Below are positions 10,035 to 22,421 of a stretch of DNA of 40,995 nucleotides, one piece after another. Origin of the DNA: Mycoplasmataceae bacterium (GTDB lineage Bacteria > Bacillota_I > Bacilli_A > Mycoplasmatales > Mycoplasmoidaceae); contig JAHHTI010000001.1 of NCBI GenBank assembly GCA_020024735.1, positions 1-40,995 of the forward strand. Direction: 5' to 3'. Every line of letters starts with the position of its first letter. Position 1 is the first letter of the stretch. A program made the position numbers and the translations under genes. The notes beneath the pieces are model-generated. The model saw nothing but the letters and a program-made list of their open reading frames with translations. It made no database searches and was not told the origin of the DNA.

Positions 10035-10259
10035 TTATTTTTTAATAGTGTAGATTACCCCTTGGATACTAATGGTATCTCCAGGATAAAGTTTTCTACC
10101 TCTACGAATGTCTTTTTGCCCATTCACAAGCACATCATTATTACTTAAGAAAATCTTTGCTTCATTCCCCATAGCAATAATGCCTTTATATTTCAGCATT
10201 TGCCCTAGAGTAATAAATTCAGTAGAAATTAATACCTCTTCGTTCTTACTTGCTGCCAT
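10035..10259 (-). CDS. yaaA: S4-domain RNA-binding protein YaaA-like
   Basis: 74 aa, essentially one S4 RNA-binding domain: ITLGQMLKYKGI, then FLSNNDVLVNGQ, DIRRGRKLYPGDTI. In Firmicutes this small gene lies between dnaN and recF; here it keeps its place after dnaN but is followed directly by gyrB, with recF missing. Its exact role is unsettled; ribosome or structured-RNA association is the usual suggestion. A TATAAT-like sequence upstream (around 10275-10285, minus strand) and the long gap from dnaN suggest that it opens the gyrB-gyrA transcript. Confidence 0.85.
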   Translation of the reverse strand: MAASKNEEVLISTEFITLGQMLKYKGIIAMGNEAKIFLSNNDVLVNGQKDIRRGRKLYPGDTISIQGVIYTIKK

Positions 10260-10474
10260 AATATAAATTTATTTATATTATATAATAATTTATAAAATAT
10301 TAATTAATTAATATTTTGAATACTTTTGATAATCTCATTAAAATAGCATTTTTCTTAATGAGAGAAAAAAGCCGGTTAAATTTCATCTTTTTGTATTTTT
10401 TAATACATTAGTATATTTATGCTATTTCTACGCTTCTTAGATATATTTATGTTAATCACAGAGTATTTTTGTAA
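10260..10474. other. dnaN-yaaA spacer with palindrome and hairpin
   Basis: A 215-nt gene-free gap inside the replication cluster. It contains a perfect 24-bp AT palindrome at 10294-10317 and a 9-bp stem TCTCATTAA/TTAATGAGA at 10333-10363 with a 13-nt loop. On the minus strand no clean T-run follows the second stem, so it is not a textbook terminator. No perfect DnaA box is present. The part nearest yaaA is rich in TATAAT-like hexamers and is a likely promoter. Confidence 0.5.
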
Positions 10475-11608
10475 TTAAGCACTTCTTAATGGCAGCACAA
10501 GGTGCTTTAAGTCAGTGTTATCTTTTTGAGAAATGATCATTGGAGAATTTTCACTAAATTTAATTTCTAGTGTGTCTTCTGCATCGTAAACTCTCAAAAT
10601 AGGGATTAATAACTTGGTATTGACAAGACAATTTAAGTTAACACCATTAAATGTTTCTCACTTAGTAGATTCATAAGAAGAACCAAAATCTAGTGATTGG
10701 TATCTAATTTCAATTTTATTTTCATCCACAGTAATTTTAGCTGTAGGAACTTTTTCATTTTGTACTAAAGAAGCACCACTTTCAAGAATGTTTAATAAAT
10801 TTTTTGCTTTCACCGTAAACTTTGAATTTAATTCTTTTTCAAAATGGTTGTAAATGTTAGGATAATTACCTGCTAAAGATAATCTTACTAGAACAATGGT
10901 ATTGTCTCACTTGAAAAATAGTTTTTCATGTGACAAGAATACTTCAATATTTTCTGCTTTAATTGCATTATCAATCACATTTTTTAAACTTGAAGGTTCT
11001 ATAATAAATTCAAATTTTTGATTTAAAGTGTTTGGTAATAATAAATATGATGCACGAAAACTATCAGTGGAAAGAATAGCAATATTATTATCTCTAGTTT
11101 CGAAATGAATACCACCTAAAATAATTGATGGACTAGACATTTCAATATTGCTAGCAACAGTTACGTTGGTTTCATTATAAATAGCTGCTAACTGAGTAGG
11201 TTTTAAATCCATAATCTTATTAGCAATCTTGTATTCTTCAAATCTAAATTCTGGATATTGCATTGCTTCGCTTAGATTAATGTTGCAATCAAAAGATTCT
11301 TCATTGCTAATTCTTAAAGTCGAATCAATTTTTTCAAAGACTACTTGCTTAACATTTAATTTAGATAGCACACCAACAAAGATTTTAGCCCGAACACAAA
11401 AGGCAAAATCTTCATCAGCTGAAATGTTATCAATAGATTGAAAAAAAGCAATTCTTTCATTAGCATAGGTAAAATTTATCTTATTGTTATTGGCATCCAC
11501 TTGGACTAGAATACAAGCTAAAATAGGATTCAAACTTGCTTCATTAACAATTGCAGAGGAAGATTTAATAATATCTTGAATTTGCTTTTTTTCTAACCGA
11601 AATTTCAT
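10475..11608 (-). CDS. dnaN: DNA polymerase III beta subunit (sliding clamp)
   Basis: 377 aa, normal clamp length. Starts MKFRLEKKQIQDIIKSSSAI and ends in LVLPLRSA, matching the family's C-terminal P-M/L-R motif next to the partner-binding pocket. Interior features include the repeated three-domain pattern and LSTDSFRASY (family TDxxRLA). Forms the ring that tethers polymerase to DNA. Frame continues through UGA(Trp) codons near 10663 and 10907. The start at 11608 is preceded on its strand by two overlapping TATAAT hexamers (11614-11625) within 20 nt, so the leader must be short. Divergent from the K+ channel gene. dnaA is not adjacent on either side. Confidence 0.93.
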
Positions 11609-11642
11609 AATTTATTATAATTATATAATAAGTAGATAAATA

Positions 11643-13262
11643 ATGATTAACAATCCGTCATCTATTAATTTTGCAGACAAAAAAATCAATATTATTAGAA
11701 AAAAGATTTCACAAGTTCTTTTTATTAAAAATATTCCTTGAAAGAGTAATAAGTATTGATATGTTTCTTTTATTTACAATATTTGCATTTTACTAATTAC
11801 TACTTTAGGGCTAATACCCATTATCCTTCATATAGCTGATCCCCACTTTGAAGAAAATAATCCTGAAGGATTAGGAATTTATTATGCTTTTGCACTTGTA
11901 GGAGCATGTATTTATTTAATTGATTATGGTTTGCGACTATTTACACTACCTATTTATTACGAAACCACTTCTTATAAAAAAGCTTTAAAGAAACAATTAC
12001 TTAGTTTTCATTCCAACTATCAATGTTTATCTGCATTATGTATCATTATTCTAACTGCTATCTTTTGTGACCATAAAGCATCATATTTAACTTTTAATAA
12101 CCGCATTTTTTCCAACAATGTCGCAATGGTAATTTTTTCTTTCTTATTCTTAATGAATATCCTTAGCATTTTTTCTAGAATTATTATTTGTCGGATTAAT
12201 GTCGAAAATTTCAAAACTGCCAAAAGAATTATTTTCTCTAAAAGAAAAACTATTTTAATTGTCTTTTTAATTATGATGGGAATGTGATTGCTTTTCTCTT
12301 ATGTGATTTTTATGTTTGAAAAGAATGCCCAAGATAGTAGTATTACAACCATTGGCCAAGCAATGTATTTTACTTTCACCACAATGACAACTCTAGGGTT
12401 AGGTGATTTCAAACCTGTAACCAATGGTGGAAGAGTAGTAACAGTAATTGATTCTATTTTTGGAGTTTGTTTCTATGCATATGTCGGTTCTATCTTTGTT
12501 AATATCTACATTGAATATATTAATAAGAAAAAACAAATTAGATATGAAGTTATTAATCAAAAAACTAAGGAAAATGAAAATAAGAAATTACTTTGTGATA
12601 TCAATGAATTAATTTTAAAAAATCTTTTTCTATCAGGAGTGATTACTGAAGAAAAATATAAAGAATTATTAGCACAGTCTTATTTAGAAGAAAAACAAAA
12701 AATTATCTATACGATCGAAGATTTTGAAATGAATGAGAAAGATAAAGAAATTTATCTTATTCGAAATGAACTTGAAGATAAGAAAATTCCTTTAGGAAAA
12801 AAAGTTTTTGATAACAGTCGATCGCGTGAAGCGCTTGAACATTACTGACTAATTTCAAAACACAAACCACATCCACAAGCTATTTCCTCTGTTCTTTATT
12901 GTTTACCTCATCATTTTATTGACAAAATGAAAGAACCACATCATATGCCTATTATTTTTTCATCCAATTTCATTGATGAAAATGTGGAAAAGATTATAGC
13001 TTTTAGAAAGAAAACTTTAAAATCTGCGATTTTAGAAATCAATTTATACGCAACAATAGCCTTTGAAAAAGAAAATGCTTGAAGACTATTTGGTCATTAC
13101 ACCAATATGTCTAAAAGCAAATTTGATATGATCTTTCGTAAAAAAGATAAAATTAATGTTTTGTTTGTAAAAGAATATGTTGTTTATAACCATTACAAAC
13201 CATTAGAATCTTTTGGTATTAATACCAATGCCAAAATAGAAGATATATATTATTTAAAATAA
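11643..13262 (+). CDS. Potassium channel-like protein, 6-TM voltage-gated type
   Basis: 539 aa. Six hydrophobic segments fit S1-S6: about 44-65, 78-100, 128-146, 162-185, 207-230 and 270-292, with a pore loop TFTTMTTLGLGDFKPV between S5 and S6. The selectivity filter is TLGLGD (residues 250-255), where most K+ channels have TVGYGD. The S4-like segment has few regularly spaced arginines, so voltage sensing is doubtful. A ~245-residue cytosolic C-terminus follows S6; its first part is Lys/Glu-rich and helical (295-360), and the rest is unrecognised. Several UGA(Trp) codons lie in the tail. Divergent from dnaN and convergent with the small gene ending at 13268. Confidence 0.8.
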
Positions 13263-13267
13263 ATCTC

Positions 13268-13696
13268 TTAATTAGCAGCTCTACCTATTTTTTTGAAGAA
13301 TCCAAAGAATGGAATTACTCCAAATAATACTCCACCCACAATCATTACAATAGATGCAATAAGTGCTCCTTGAGAAGTACCAATATTAGCTCAATTAATA
13401 GCCACTCAACCTTGACAATTTAGTAGTGCACAAACTCCAAAGACTAAGACGACAATTCCAAATAAACTCAATGCAAACTTCAAGATAGATAGGAAAACTC
13501 TTAGTCATGGAATAACACCAAAGATTAATCCAAGCACAATTGCAGCAATTCCTCAGAATTTATAAGCTTCCATAGTGTAATCAACAGAAGGGATTTTTTG
13601 AGTTAATAATAAAACACCAAATATCAATACTCCTAAGAAAATTAGCGAAGCTAGAATTTTTAATATTAATTTAAAACCTTTTTTGATAGCTGACAT
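13268..13696 (-). CDS. Small 4-TM membrane protein, unknown
   Basis: 142 aa; family not recognised. Four hydrophobic segments at about 9-31, 47-64, 66-92 and 107-131, with Gly-rich faces (LGLIFGVIPWLRVF and GGVLFGVIPFFGFF look like an internal duplication of a two-helix unit). Ends KKIGRAAN. An in-frame ATG 19 codons upstream exists, but the ATG at 13696 has an AGAAAGG ribosome-binding site and gives a normal positive-inside N-terminus (MSAIKKGFKLILK). It lies 66 nt after the giant surface protein on the same strand, so the two are probably transcribed together; a helper or anchoring role is conjecture. Confidence 0.72.
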
Positions 13697-13762
13697 ATAA
13701 ACCTTTCTTAATACAATAAATATTGTACCAAAATAAATTAAGCAAAACTTCAAATATTGACA

Positions 13763-16700
13763 CTATAATAAGTGTTTTCCATGTTGACGATCATTGTGTT
13801 CATCATATGATCTCTTATCATGAATTAGTTTACCGATAACTAAAATAATGGCAAGTAATATTAGGATAAAGAAGATAATTCACATTGCAGTATAGCCACC
13901 AGAAGCATTTAAGTCAATTTGTGTTCCTTCTATAACTATATTTCCTGCAGTTCCAACAATACTACCAATAGTAATGATTCCATCACTATATGCAACAGCT
14001 GGTTCATCTCTTGAAAGTGCTCCTAAAATATCATCAATATAAGCATTTGGTAAATTGTTTCTATTAGCTTCTACTCAATCATGAATTTGACCATTGACAC
14101 CAATTGGGTTTCCAATAATTAGATCATGGACAATGATATTAGGGTCAACATCGGGATTTTTAGCAATGGCATCTTTAATTTGACTACCATTGATAATATC
14201 ATCAAATGAAATTTTTGGATTAGCTTTTAAATTAACTCAATATTCATGAGTTTCATTGTGGCCATAAAGTGCATATGGGAAAGATACAATATTACTATAA
14301 GTAACTACAATTCTAGCCTTATTGTTATTTGGGATAATATCTACATCCACTGAAATAGCTTGAGATGGAGAAGATGGAATTAGATTAGGATTGGTTACAA
14401 AAGTATTAATATTAGTATTGATATATTTTAATAATTCACTCTTAACAGATGGAATAGCATTTGCTCAATCACTAGTAAAGAATTTATTCACACTATTAGT
14501 TTTTCAAATAACTTCTTTTAAAACATCCAAATTAACATTATTAATTCATGAAGTATTCTTACCATTAGATAGAGAAGCGTCAAAACCTGATACAATTTGA
14601 TCATTTACGGGAATATCATCAACATGTGCATTACCCATAGCATCAACAGTTACATTAGGAAGAGCATTAATTAAAGCGTCTTTCATTGATTGTGGTAATT
14701 CGTGACTATTTGCATAATCCTTTAATTGTTGTTTAATAGCATTTTCCCCAGCAATCTCAGCAGCATTTTGAAGTGTTGTTGGATCTTTCTTATCAGCATC
14801 TGGTAACTTACTAATAACATTATTTACACTATCAACAAATTGTGGTTTATTTAAAGTGATATTAAGAGTAGGGTCTTTATCTAATGGTAAATAGTAAGTA
14901 GCAACTTCAGTTGTCGGTAAAGCAGAACCAGCTGGTCTATTTAAATAATCATAGGTTACTTCAAAAATAGCTTTCTTTGTAGTGTGGTCAATTGTCAAAG
15001 TAACATTAGAAGCAGCAGTTGATCATCCTGGTTTATCAATGAATGTCGTAATGTGAGAGTTAATATAATTTAATAAACCGTCTGATAATTCTTGATTAGT
15101 ATATATATTATTTCAATCACTATAGAAAATAGTTTTACCTGGTCAAATTTCAGTTCGATATGCTCTTAAATCCACATCTTTAATACTTGAAGCATCATTA
15201 CTATCAATAATAATAAAATCTCCACTAGCCACTGTACGATCTCCGGCAACAAATTCTCCTACAGTAACTGTTCCATCAGTATAAGTTACTTCAGGAATAA
15301 CAACACCTAAATCATTTTTCATATTATTTGGTAAAACATTCTTTTTTGCAAAATCTCGAATTTGTGCAACTACTGAATCTTTTGCAGCTTTATTAATTGC
15401 TTCATTTAATAAGACATCATTATGTTTGTCAGCTTCTGGTAATTTAGAAACAGCAGCAAAAATATCATCTTTTAATTTTTTATTGTTAACCATTTGTTGA
15501 ATAGTTAAAAGAGGACTAGGAACTAATCTTAATGAATATTTTTTCAACACAGATGTTTGTAAATTACCTGCATCATCCATAATTGCAAGACCATTATAAG
15601 TAACATCGATTGAAGCACTATTGTTAGGTCTATCAATACTAATAGCTACATTGGTAGCAGATGTAGAAGTTGATAATGGATTACTTACAAATTCAGCAAT
15701 GTGAGTATTAATATAATTAGCCAATGCTTCTTGTAACTGTGGATGAGAATAGAAATTTTCTCAGTCTGCTAAAAAGAAAGAATTATTTAATCAAATCTTT
15801 TCCTTAATTGGATTTAAATCAACATCTTTAATACGTGATATTAATCCATTAGTATTTAAAATGTTATCAAATACTTTTTGAGGAATAGTTTGTGAAAAAC
15901 CAGAATCTGAAATTGGTAATGCATTAATAGTTAAGCTACCATTATTGTAGTTTATGGTTGGAGTAGCTGTACTTAAAGCTTTATTCATTCATTTTGGAAG
16001 TGTTGCAGTAGCACCATATTTGTTAACTTGATCTTTAACTGATTTTGCCAGTGCATTAGAAATTACTCCATTAACAAAAGGAATATCAGTTATCTTATTG
16101 GCTGGAACTCCTTTAACTGCAGTTTCTACAGCTTTTTGTAATGTTGGCAAACTAACCATATCATCATATGTTAAGATTGGTGTTTCAACTAAAGTAACAG
16201 TATAGTGAGCAACACCAGTCACACCTGTAGTTGCTCCTGGAATCATAATTAAATCTCCATAAGTAACGTCTGCATTAGCCATTCCTTTATCTACATTAAT
16301 AGTCACTTCGTTAACAACTACATGGTGAGTATTAATCACAGGATTATTAATAAATTGAGTAATGTTATTGGTAATATATTGTTTTAAAGCATTTTGTAGT
16401 GGTTCTTTGTTAACTGTAAGACTTCAATCATCAACAAAAAAATGATTATTTTTTCAAATGTCATTCTTTCATGGATCTAAACTCTTAATTGGTTTAATAC
16501 TAGAAATTTCATTAGAATCAAAGATTTGAAAATTTAGTCCTTTGATAGTAGCACTAAATCTATTGTCAGTTGAACTTACTGGAATATCAGGAATATCAGC
16601 ATAACCACCACTATAAGAAACTAATGGATCAGCTGCTTTTAACGCTTCTTTTAGTCATTTAGGTAAAGCATGGGTATTAGCATAATCAACTATTTCTTTC

Positions 16701-19700
16701 TTTGCTTCTTGTTTTAAAGCAGCACTCACTTTAGAATCAACTAATGGAATATTACTTTGATCAGATTCAGGAATTTTAGCAATTTCATCAATAGCAACCT
16801 TTTTCAATACTGGCTTATTTAAAATGTCTCCTAAAGTAGGTAATACACTAGCAGTTGATCTTAAAGAGATAGTATATTCTCTAGTTACTTCGTTAGCAAC
16901 TTTATCACCATTTAAAATAGCAATACCTTGATATACTACATCAAAAATAGCTTTATTATCAACATCATTTATTCTTATTGTTACACTTTTAACTCTTGTA
17001 GAAAGTTTGTTGATTAAAAAGGTATCTAAGTTATTATTCATATAAGCTTGCAAAGTATCTGATAAACTTTTGTGTTGAGTTTCATCTAGTCAATCATCTG
17101 TAAAGAAATCATTACCAGTTCAAATATTATTTTTATATGCATTCAGTGAAGTATCTCTAATCTTAGTTACATATTTATTAGCAGGAGCAGCATCAGGTGG
17201 AGAAAATAAATCAAAACTATCCGCTGCAACAGTTTGTGGTCCTGCAGGGAAACTACCAACATTTAAAATACCATCAGCAAAATCCACAGAAGGATTAGCA
17301 TTATTAAGTCCATTTATCATTGATTGAGGAAGAGGAACTTTATTAGGATAATCCTTAAGTTGTTGTAAAACAGAATTTTTTAATCCAGCATTAATAGCAG
17401 CATTAACTTTATTAATATCATTTTTATCTTGTGGACTTATTCCATTATATGCATTGGCTAAAGCTTCAAGTAACTTACCTTTATCTAACATGTCACGTAG
17501 AGTTAATGTTGGCGACTTTTTTAAATTAAGAGTGTAAGTGTGAGAGTCTTCTTGGCCAACAACAGACCCAGGCGTTGTTACTAGTCCTTGGTAAGTGACA
17601 GTAATGCCAATAGGACTATCTTCACCATTGAATTGAAAACTAGCTTCTTTCATTGATGTGATAACACCATTTAAGTTAGGGTTTATTACAAATCTTGAAA
17701 TATTTTTATCAATATATGTCTTTAATTGACTAGATAAGGTATTTTCAGAATAAAAATGACTTTTTCAATCTTCGTAAAATAAACTATTATCTGGTCAAAT
17801 AGTTGTTCTTCATTGATTTAATGAAGTAATAGACTTATTAATACTAGAAATTTTATTTGAAAGAGCCACTAACCCTTCAACTACAATTTCACCAGAATTT
17901 ACAGGACCTAGAACCCCATCTGTTCAACCCTTGTCATGCATAAGAGTCACTTGAATAGTTTTTCTACCAAGAGTTCCTTCACCTGGTTTATCAACAAATT
18001 GAATCTCTAAATCATCAGGTGATACGCTAGATATAGGATGACCATAAGCTAAATCTACAATAGCATTATTTTCTGGTTTCAAAATAAAGTCTTTTAGCGC
18101 CTTTTGTCCTGCAGGTGAATCTAAATCAGTAGGCAACATTTTTGATAACACCGGATCTCGATTAACCACTAAATTTTTATTAAAAGAAGTATTAATATTA
18201 GTATTTTTAAAACCATTTAAAATAAAATCTGTGTTGAATTCTTTATCATCTCTTAACACTAAACTAGTATCGATATATTTATTAATAGTGATATGAACAG
18301 TTAATTGCCCATTTTTATTACTAATACTATTAGGGTAAGGGTCGTCAACAATTACATTTACTAGTTCCACCCCAGATGGAAGTCCAGTTGCAAACTTATC
18401 TAAATGATTATGCACATATTCTTGAATTTGTTCCTTAGTTGCTTGACCAGCATATAAATTAGACAAAGGAGCAGTTACAGTAACTACTTGAGGATTAACT
18501 CAAGCACTTGCCTTTTTTAGCCCTTGAAAATAGAATATTTTATTAAAATTCATATCATAGGCTTGTGACCCTTTAGCATTAATATAGTGATCTAAGGTAA
18601 CTTTACACTTAACAGTATCACCAGCAGTTTCATCCAATTTTTCAACATGAAAATTTTTTAATTTTACATCAGCCTTATTATAAGTCCCACCTTTTAAAAA
18701 TTGATCTTGATGATCAAAAACATATTTTTCAAATTCTGATGCTGGGGCTTCTAATGCTAGATTACCTACTACATCTACCCTATCAGTATCAACCCATTCA
18801 GTTGGTCTTGCTACATTAGGTGTAAAACCAGTAATAGTAAAAGGATATCAAGCTATTGTTGGTGTTTTAGCATAAGCAGTAGCTGAGGTAGGCGTTAATG
18901 CAAGAGCAAAAACAACAAATACACTGCTATTATCAGGATTAACTTCAAAGTGAGTAATAACAGCTCTTTCAACATCTGTAAAAGTAACAACTGATGGTGC
19001 ATCAGGTAAACCAGCTCATTTAGCCAAACTAGCAGCATAACCTCCAGTCAATTTATTGTGATACAACAAGTTCCCTGCTTTTACAATATTCTTAAATGCT
19101 TTTAAAACTGATTGATAATGAGGCGCCAATTCTATGGGATTTAACACTTTCCAATTATCAAGGATATATTTAGAATCTTTAAATGGTTGTCATTCACTAG
19201 GTTTAGGTGCGTCAAAGGGAGCTGTTGGGTCGTCAAGAACATCTTTGAAAGAAATAACATTGCTTTTCATATCCGATCAAATAGTTCCACCAGAAGCAGG
19301 GAAATTATAAGTAGAAAAACTAATTTTCGTTTTATCAGGTTCATAATAATCAATATTAAGAGGTGGATTTGCTGGAAGGCTGCTACCTGGTTTATTTAAT
19401 GCAGGATTATTTAAATACAAATGGTCTACAAGAAAAACATTTGGTCCAAATGCAGAAGCATCAAAACCACCAAAATTAGGAGCATCACGATTAAAATGTT
19501 CAAATGGATTAGGAAGATCAGCCGGAGATGGTGGTTTAGCATAACCATTTATATGATCTGGAGTAGCAGGAAAGGTGTCTAAATTTCTACCATTATGCAG
19601 AGGACCATTAGTTGGAGTATTAATCAATACATTACGTCATCATGAACTATAAGGCGGTTCACCATTAATTCTAGAATTATGAGAATTATCAATAGAAGAG

Positions 19701-19873
19701 ATATCATTAGTTAGCACAGAGCTATTAATATCATTTTGTTGATTAACAAGTTCTACTCCAGCATTTGCTATATTGTTATGTTGACCAATAACAATTGCAG
19801 AAGTTGTTAATGCAATCATGATACTAATAGGTGCTAAACTAATACACAATCTTCTTTTATTTTTTTTCGTCAT
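13763..19873 (-). CDS. Giant repeat-containing surface protein
   Basis: 2036 aa in one uninterrupted frame when UGA is Trp. N-terminal signal peptide (KKNKRR, then hydrophobic 10-32, likely cut near NANA); Pro/Asn-rich segment at about 75-180; divergent first unit around 444-690; then six tandem repeats starting at Trp693, 918, 1140, 1361, 1577 and 1790 (spacing 225, 222, 221, 216, 213). Each unit opens with IW-x(3-7)-FF/FY-xx-DW, followed by an amphipathic helix (YINTHI-like), beta-rich VTYxGL, and a LPxxM-x-AL segment. A C-terminal membrane helix (about 2000-2020, AMWIIFFILILLAIILVIGK) is followed by a basic cytoplasmic tail. Start ATG at 19873 has GGAG five bases upstream. Likely an exported, anchored adhesin or coat protein; family not recognised. 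Confidence 0.85.
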
Positions 19874-19965
19874 AAACACTCCAATTACAAATAAAAATGT
19901 ATATAAGTATCCATTATATTATATAAAAATATATTAGCAAAAAATTATTTTATTGAAAAAGTGCG

Positions 19966-21237
19966 TTAACCAATCTTATTTTTGTTGTTCATATACGGAA
20001 CTAATGCCTGAGGAATAGTGATAGTTCCATCTGGATTTTGATAATTTTCCACTACAGCTACTCATAATCTATCAATTGCTAAAGATGAACCATTTAATGT
20101 ATGAACTAGTTCATTTTTACCTTCTTCGTTTTTAAAACGAATCTTAGCTCTTCTTGCTTGGAAATCTAAACAATTAGAACAAGATGAAATTTCTTTATAA
20201 TCGTTATATGAAGGTAATCATACTTCCACGTCAAATGTTTGAGCTGAACTGAAACCAGTATCACCAGTAGAAAGCAATAATCTACGATAAGGTAATTCTA
20301 GTTTTTCTAAAATACTTTCTGCTTGTCGAGTAATGTTTTCTAATTGTTGATAAGAATCTTGAGGATGAGCAAAACAAACTAATTCGGTTTTAGAGAATTG
20401 ATGTAATCTAATAACCCCTCTAGTGTCTCTACCAGCACTTCCTGCTTCTGATCTAAAGCAATTAGTATTAGCTGTAAATTTGATAGGTAATGGTTCATTA
20501 ATTATGACATCACGATAGATGTTAGTTAATTGTACTTCTGCGGTAGGAGATAAATAATAATTCATTCCTTCTAATTTAAAAACATCTTCTTTAAATTTAG
20601 GAAATTGTCCAGTTCCATATAAAGAATCACTATTAATAATAACTTCAGGACAAACTTCAATAAAACCAGCTGCAATATTCATATCTAAAGTAAATTGTTG
20701 AAGAGCACGATATAATTTAGCTCCTTCACCATAATATAAAGCAAATCTTGAACCAGTTACTTTGGTTGCAATATCTGGAAGAAAAAATTTCTTTTCTTTT
20801 CCTAAATCTCAATGAGCTTGAGAAGGAAAATCAAAACTTCTTGGTGTCCCTCATCGTTTTACTTCAAGATTAGCACTTTCATCCTTACCCACAGGAACAA
20901 TGTCATTACAAATATTAGGAATATAAGAAACTAATTGAGTCATTTCACTTTGTAGTTCATTAATCTTAGTTTCTAAGTCATCTATCTTTTTTTTAGAATT
21001 AAGAACTTCTTGTTTAATTTGTTCAACTTCTGTATGTTTTTGTTCCTTTAATAATTGAGAAATACTAGCAGAAGCTTTATTACGTTGTTCATTTAAATCT
21101 TGCAATTGAGTTTTTAAATCTCTAATTGCTACATCCATTTTAAGAATGTCATCTAATTTTGATACATCAAAATTACGATCCTTTAATTTTTTACAAACTC
21201 TTTCAAAATCATTTCTTAATAAATCAACACTTAGCAT
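19966..21237 (-). CDS. serS: Seryl-tRNA synthetase
   Basis: 423 aa class II synthetase, normal length. The N-terminal ~110 residues form the charged antiparallel coiled coil that grips the tRNA-Ser long arm. Catalytic motif 2 reads CFRSEAGSAGRDTRGVIR then HQFSKTE; motif 3 region reads SSCSNCLDFQARR then NGSSLAIDRLW, with the final IP-containing segment. Charges tRNA-Ser with serine. Trp codons are UGA. It ends 92 nt before the giant surface gene on the same strand, with no clear terminator between, but the surface gene has its own TATAAT-like sequence in the gap. Confidence 0.95.
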
Positions 21238-21400
21238 ATCTAAATTATATCACTTCACGTTCATAAATATGATTTGTAATAAAATGTTTTTATAATCTTG
21301 CCGATATATCCATATAGTCTAATTAATCATTATTAGGAATGACAAATCTATGATAGATAAATAATAAAATGATAAAATATAAATAGGTTTTGAGGTTATT

Positions 21401-21709
21401 ATGGTTTATCAACACTCTAAAAGTATTAATAGAATTGTAACTAATGCCAAAAAAGAAAATGGTTCAGGTTGCTTACGTTTAAGATATAGAAGATGAGCTA
21501 AAAAACATGTTAGTCTATGCAAAATGTCTTTATCAAATAAATATTTTTTATCATTGTCTATTACTCATTATCAAGCTTTCTTTTTATTTGTATGAATCTA
21601 TTTTTTACTAGTATATCTAGTATGATTAGTAAGTATGATTTTTTATCCTTTTATTTGTCTTTTTTCTAAATCATTAAGAAAAGATTCTTCAAACTCTTGA
21701 AGAAATTAA
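21401..21709 (+). CDS. Small basic membrane protein, unknown
   Basis: 102 aa, supported by an ATG at 21401 with GAGGT seven bases upstream and an open frame to TAA at 21707 containing four UGA(Trp) codons. The first 45 residues are strongly basic (SKSINRIVTNAKKENGSG, then RLRYRRWAKKH). About 57-92 are hydrophobic and aromatic-rich (AFFLFVWIYFLLVYLVWLV), enough for one long or two short membrane spans. The tail is Ser/Lys-rich. Standard-code gene finders would miss it. Divergent from serS and convergent with tdk. Function unknown. Confidence 0.62.
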
Positions 21710-21761
21710 ACTTCTCTTTTATTTTTAAAATAACTAATTTAAGAAAACTTAATTAAAATAA

Positions 21762-22406
21762 TTAATTAAATTTACCTGTGAATTTTAAGAATTTTTGTTC
21801 CAAAGATGTTAAAGGTTTATCAACCACTTCATGACAATGTCGACATCTTGCACAATATGATTCAGAATCGCCTATCATAATAGTGGAAGAATAATAATTA
21901 GCTGGTTCACCATTAATTAATCTTTGTGTAAGAGTGGCATCAGCCCCACACTTATCACAAATAGCAGTTAACTTAGTAATTTTATCCGCATTAGTTAAAA
22001 GATTAGGAATAGGTCCAAAAGGTTCACCTTTGAAATCACGATCAAGACCAGCAGCTATCACTAAATATCCATGTTTTGCTAATAGATTACAAACTGGTAC
22101 TAAGTCATTATTAAAGAATTGACATTCATCAATTGCAATAATGTCATATGATTCACGAGAATTCATTAGGAAATCTAAAACATCAAAAGCATTAGTAATT
22201 TCAATGGCTTCACGTGATAAATTATTACGTGATTGGATATTTTTTTGTCTTGTATCGATTTTAGGTTTAAAGACTACATATTTAACATCTGCGTATTCTC
22301 ATCTTCTTAGTCGTCTTATCAATTCATCAGTTTTACCTGCAAACATTGGTCCACAAATTACTTCTAATAATCCGGGTCTTTTAACAAAAGTATGTTGTTT
22401 AGCCAT
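21762..22406 (-). CDS. tdk: Thymidine kinase
   Basis: 214 aa type II thymidine kinase that salvages thymidine to dTMP with ATP; typical of mycoplasmas, which lack pyrimidine synthesis. P-loop GPMFAGKT (19-26), DECQFF (Walker B-like), and a zinc-binding lasso with CDKCGADAT and YCARCRHC. Start ATG at 22406 with GGAAA upstream. Last gene of the rpoE-fba-ychF-tdk string, 15 nt after ychF. Confidence 0.94.
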
Positions 22407-22421
22407 TTTATTTCCTTTCCT

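Noticed and set aside
9466..10053. 195-codon plus-strand frame opposite gyrB
   Set aside because: It is fully antisense to conserved gyrB coding sequence and its product has no recognisable features.
10260..11642. Possible replication origin beside dnaN
   Set aside because: dnaA is absent, no DnaA-box cluster is seen, and the gap between dnaN and the divergent channel gene is only 34 nt.
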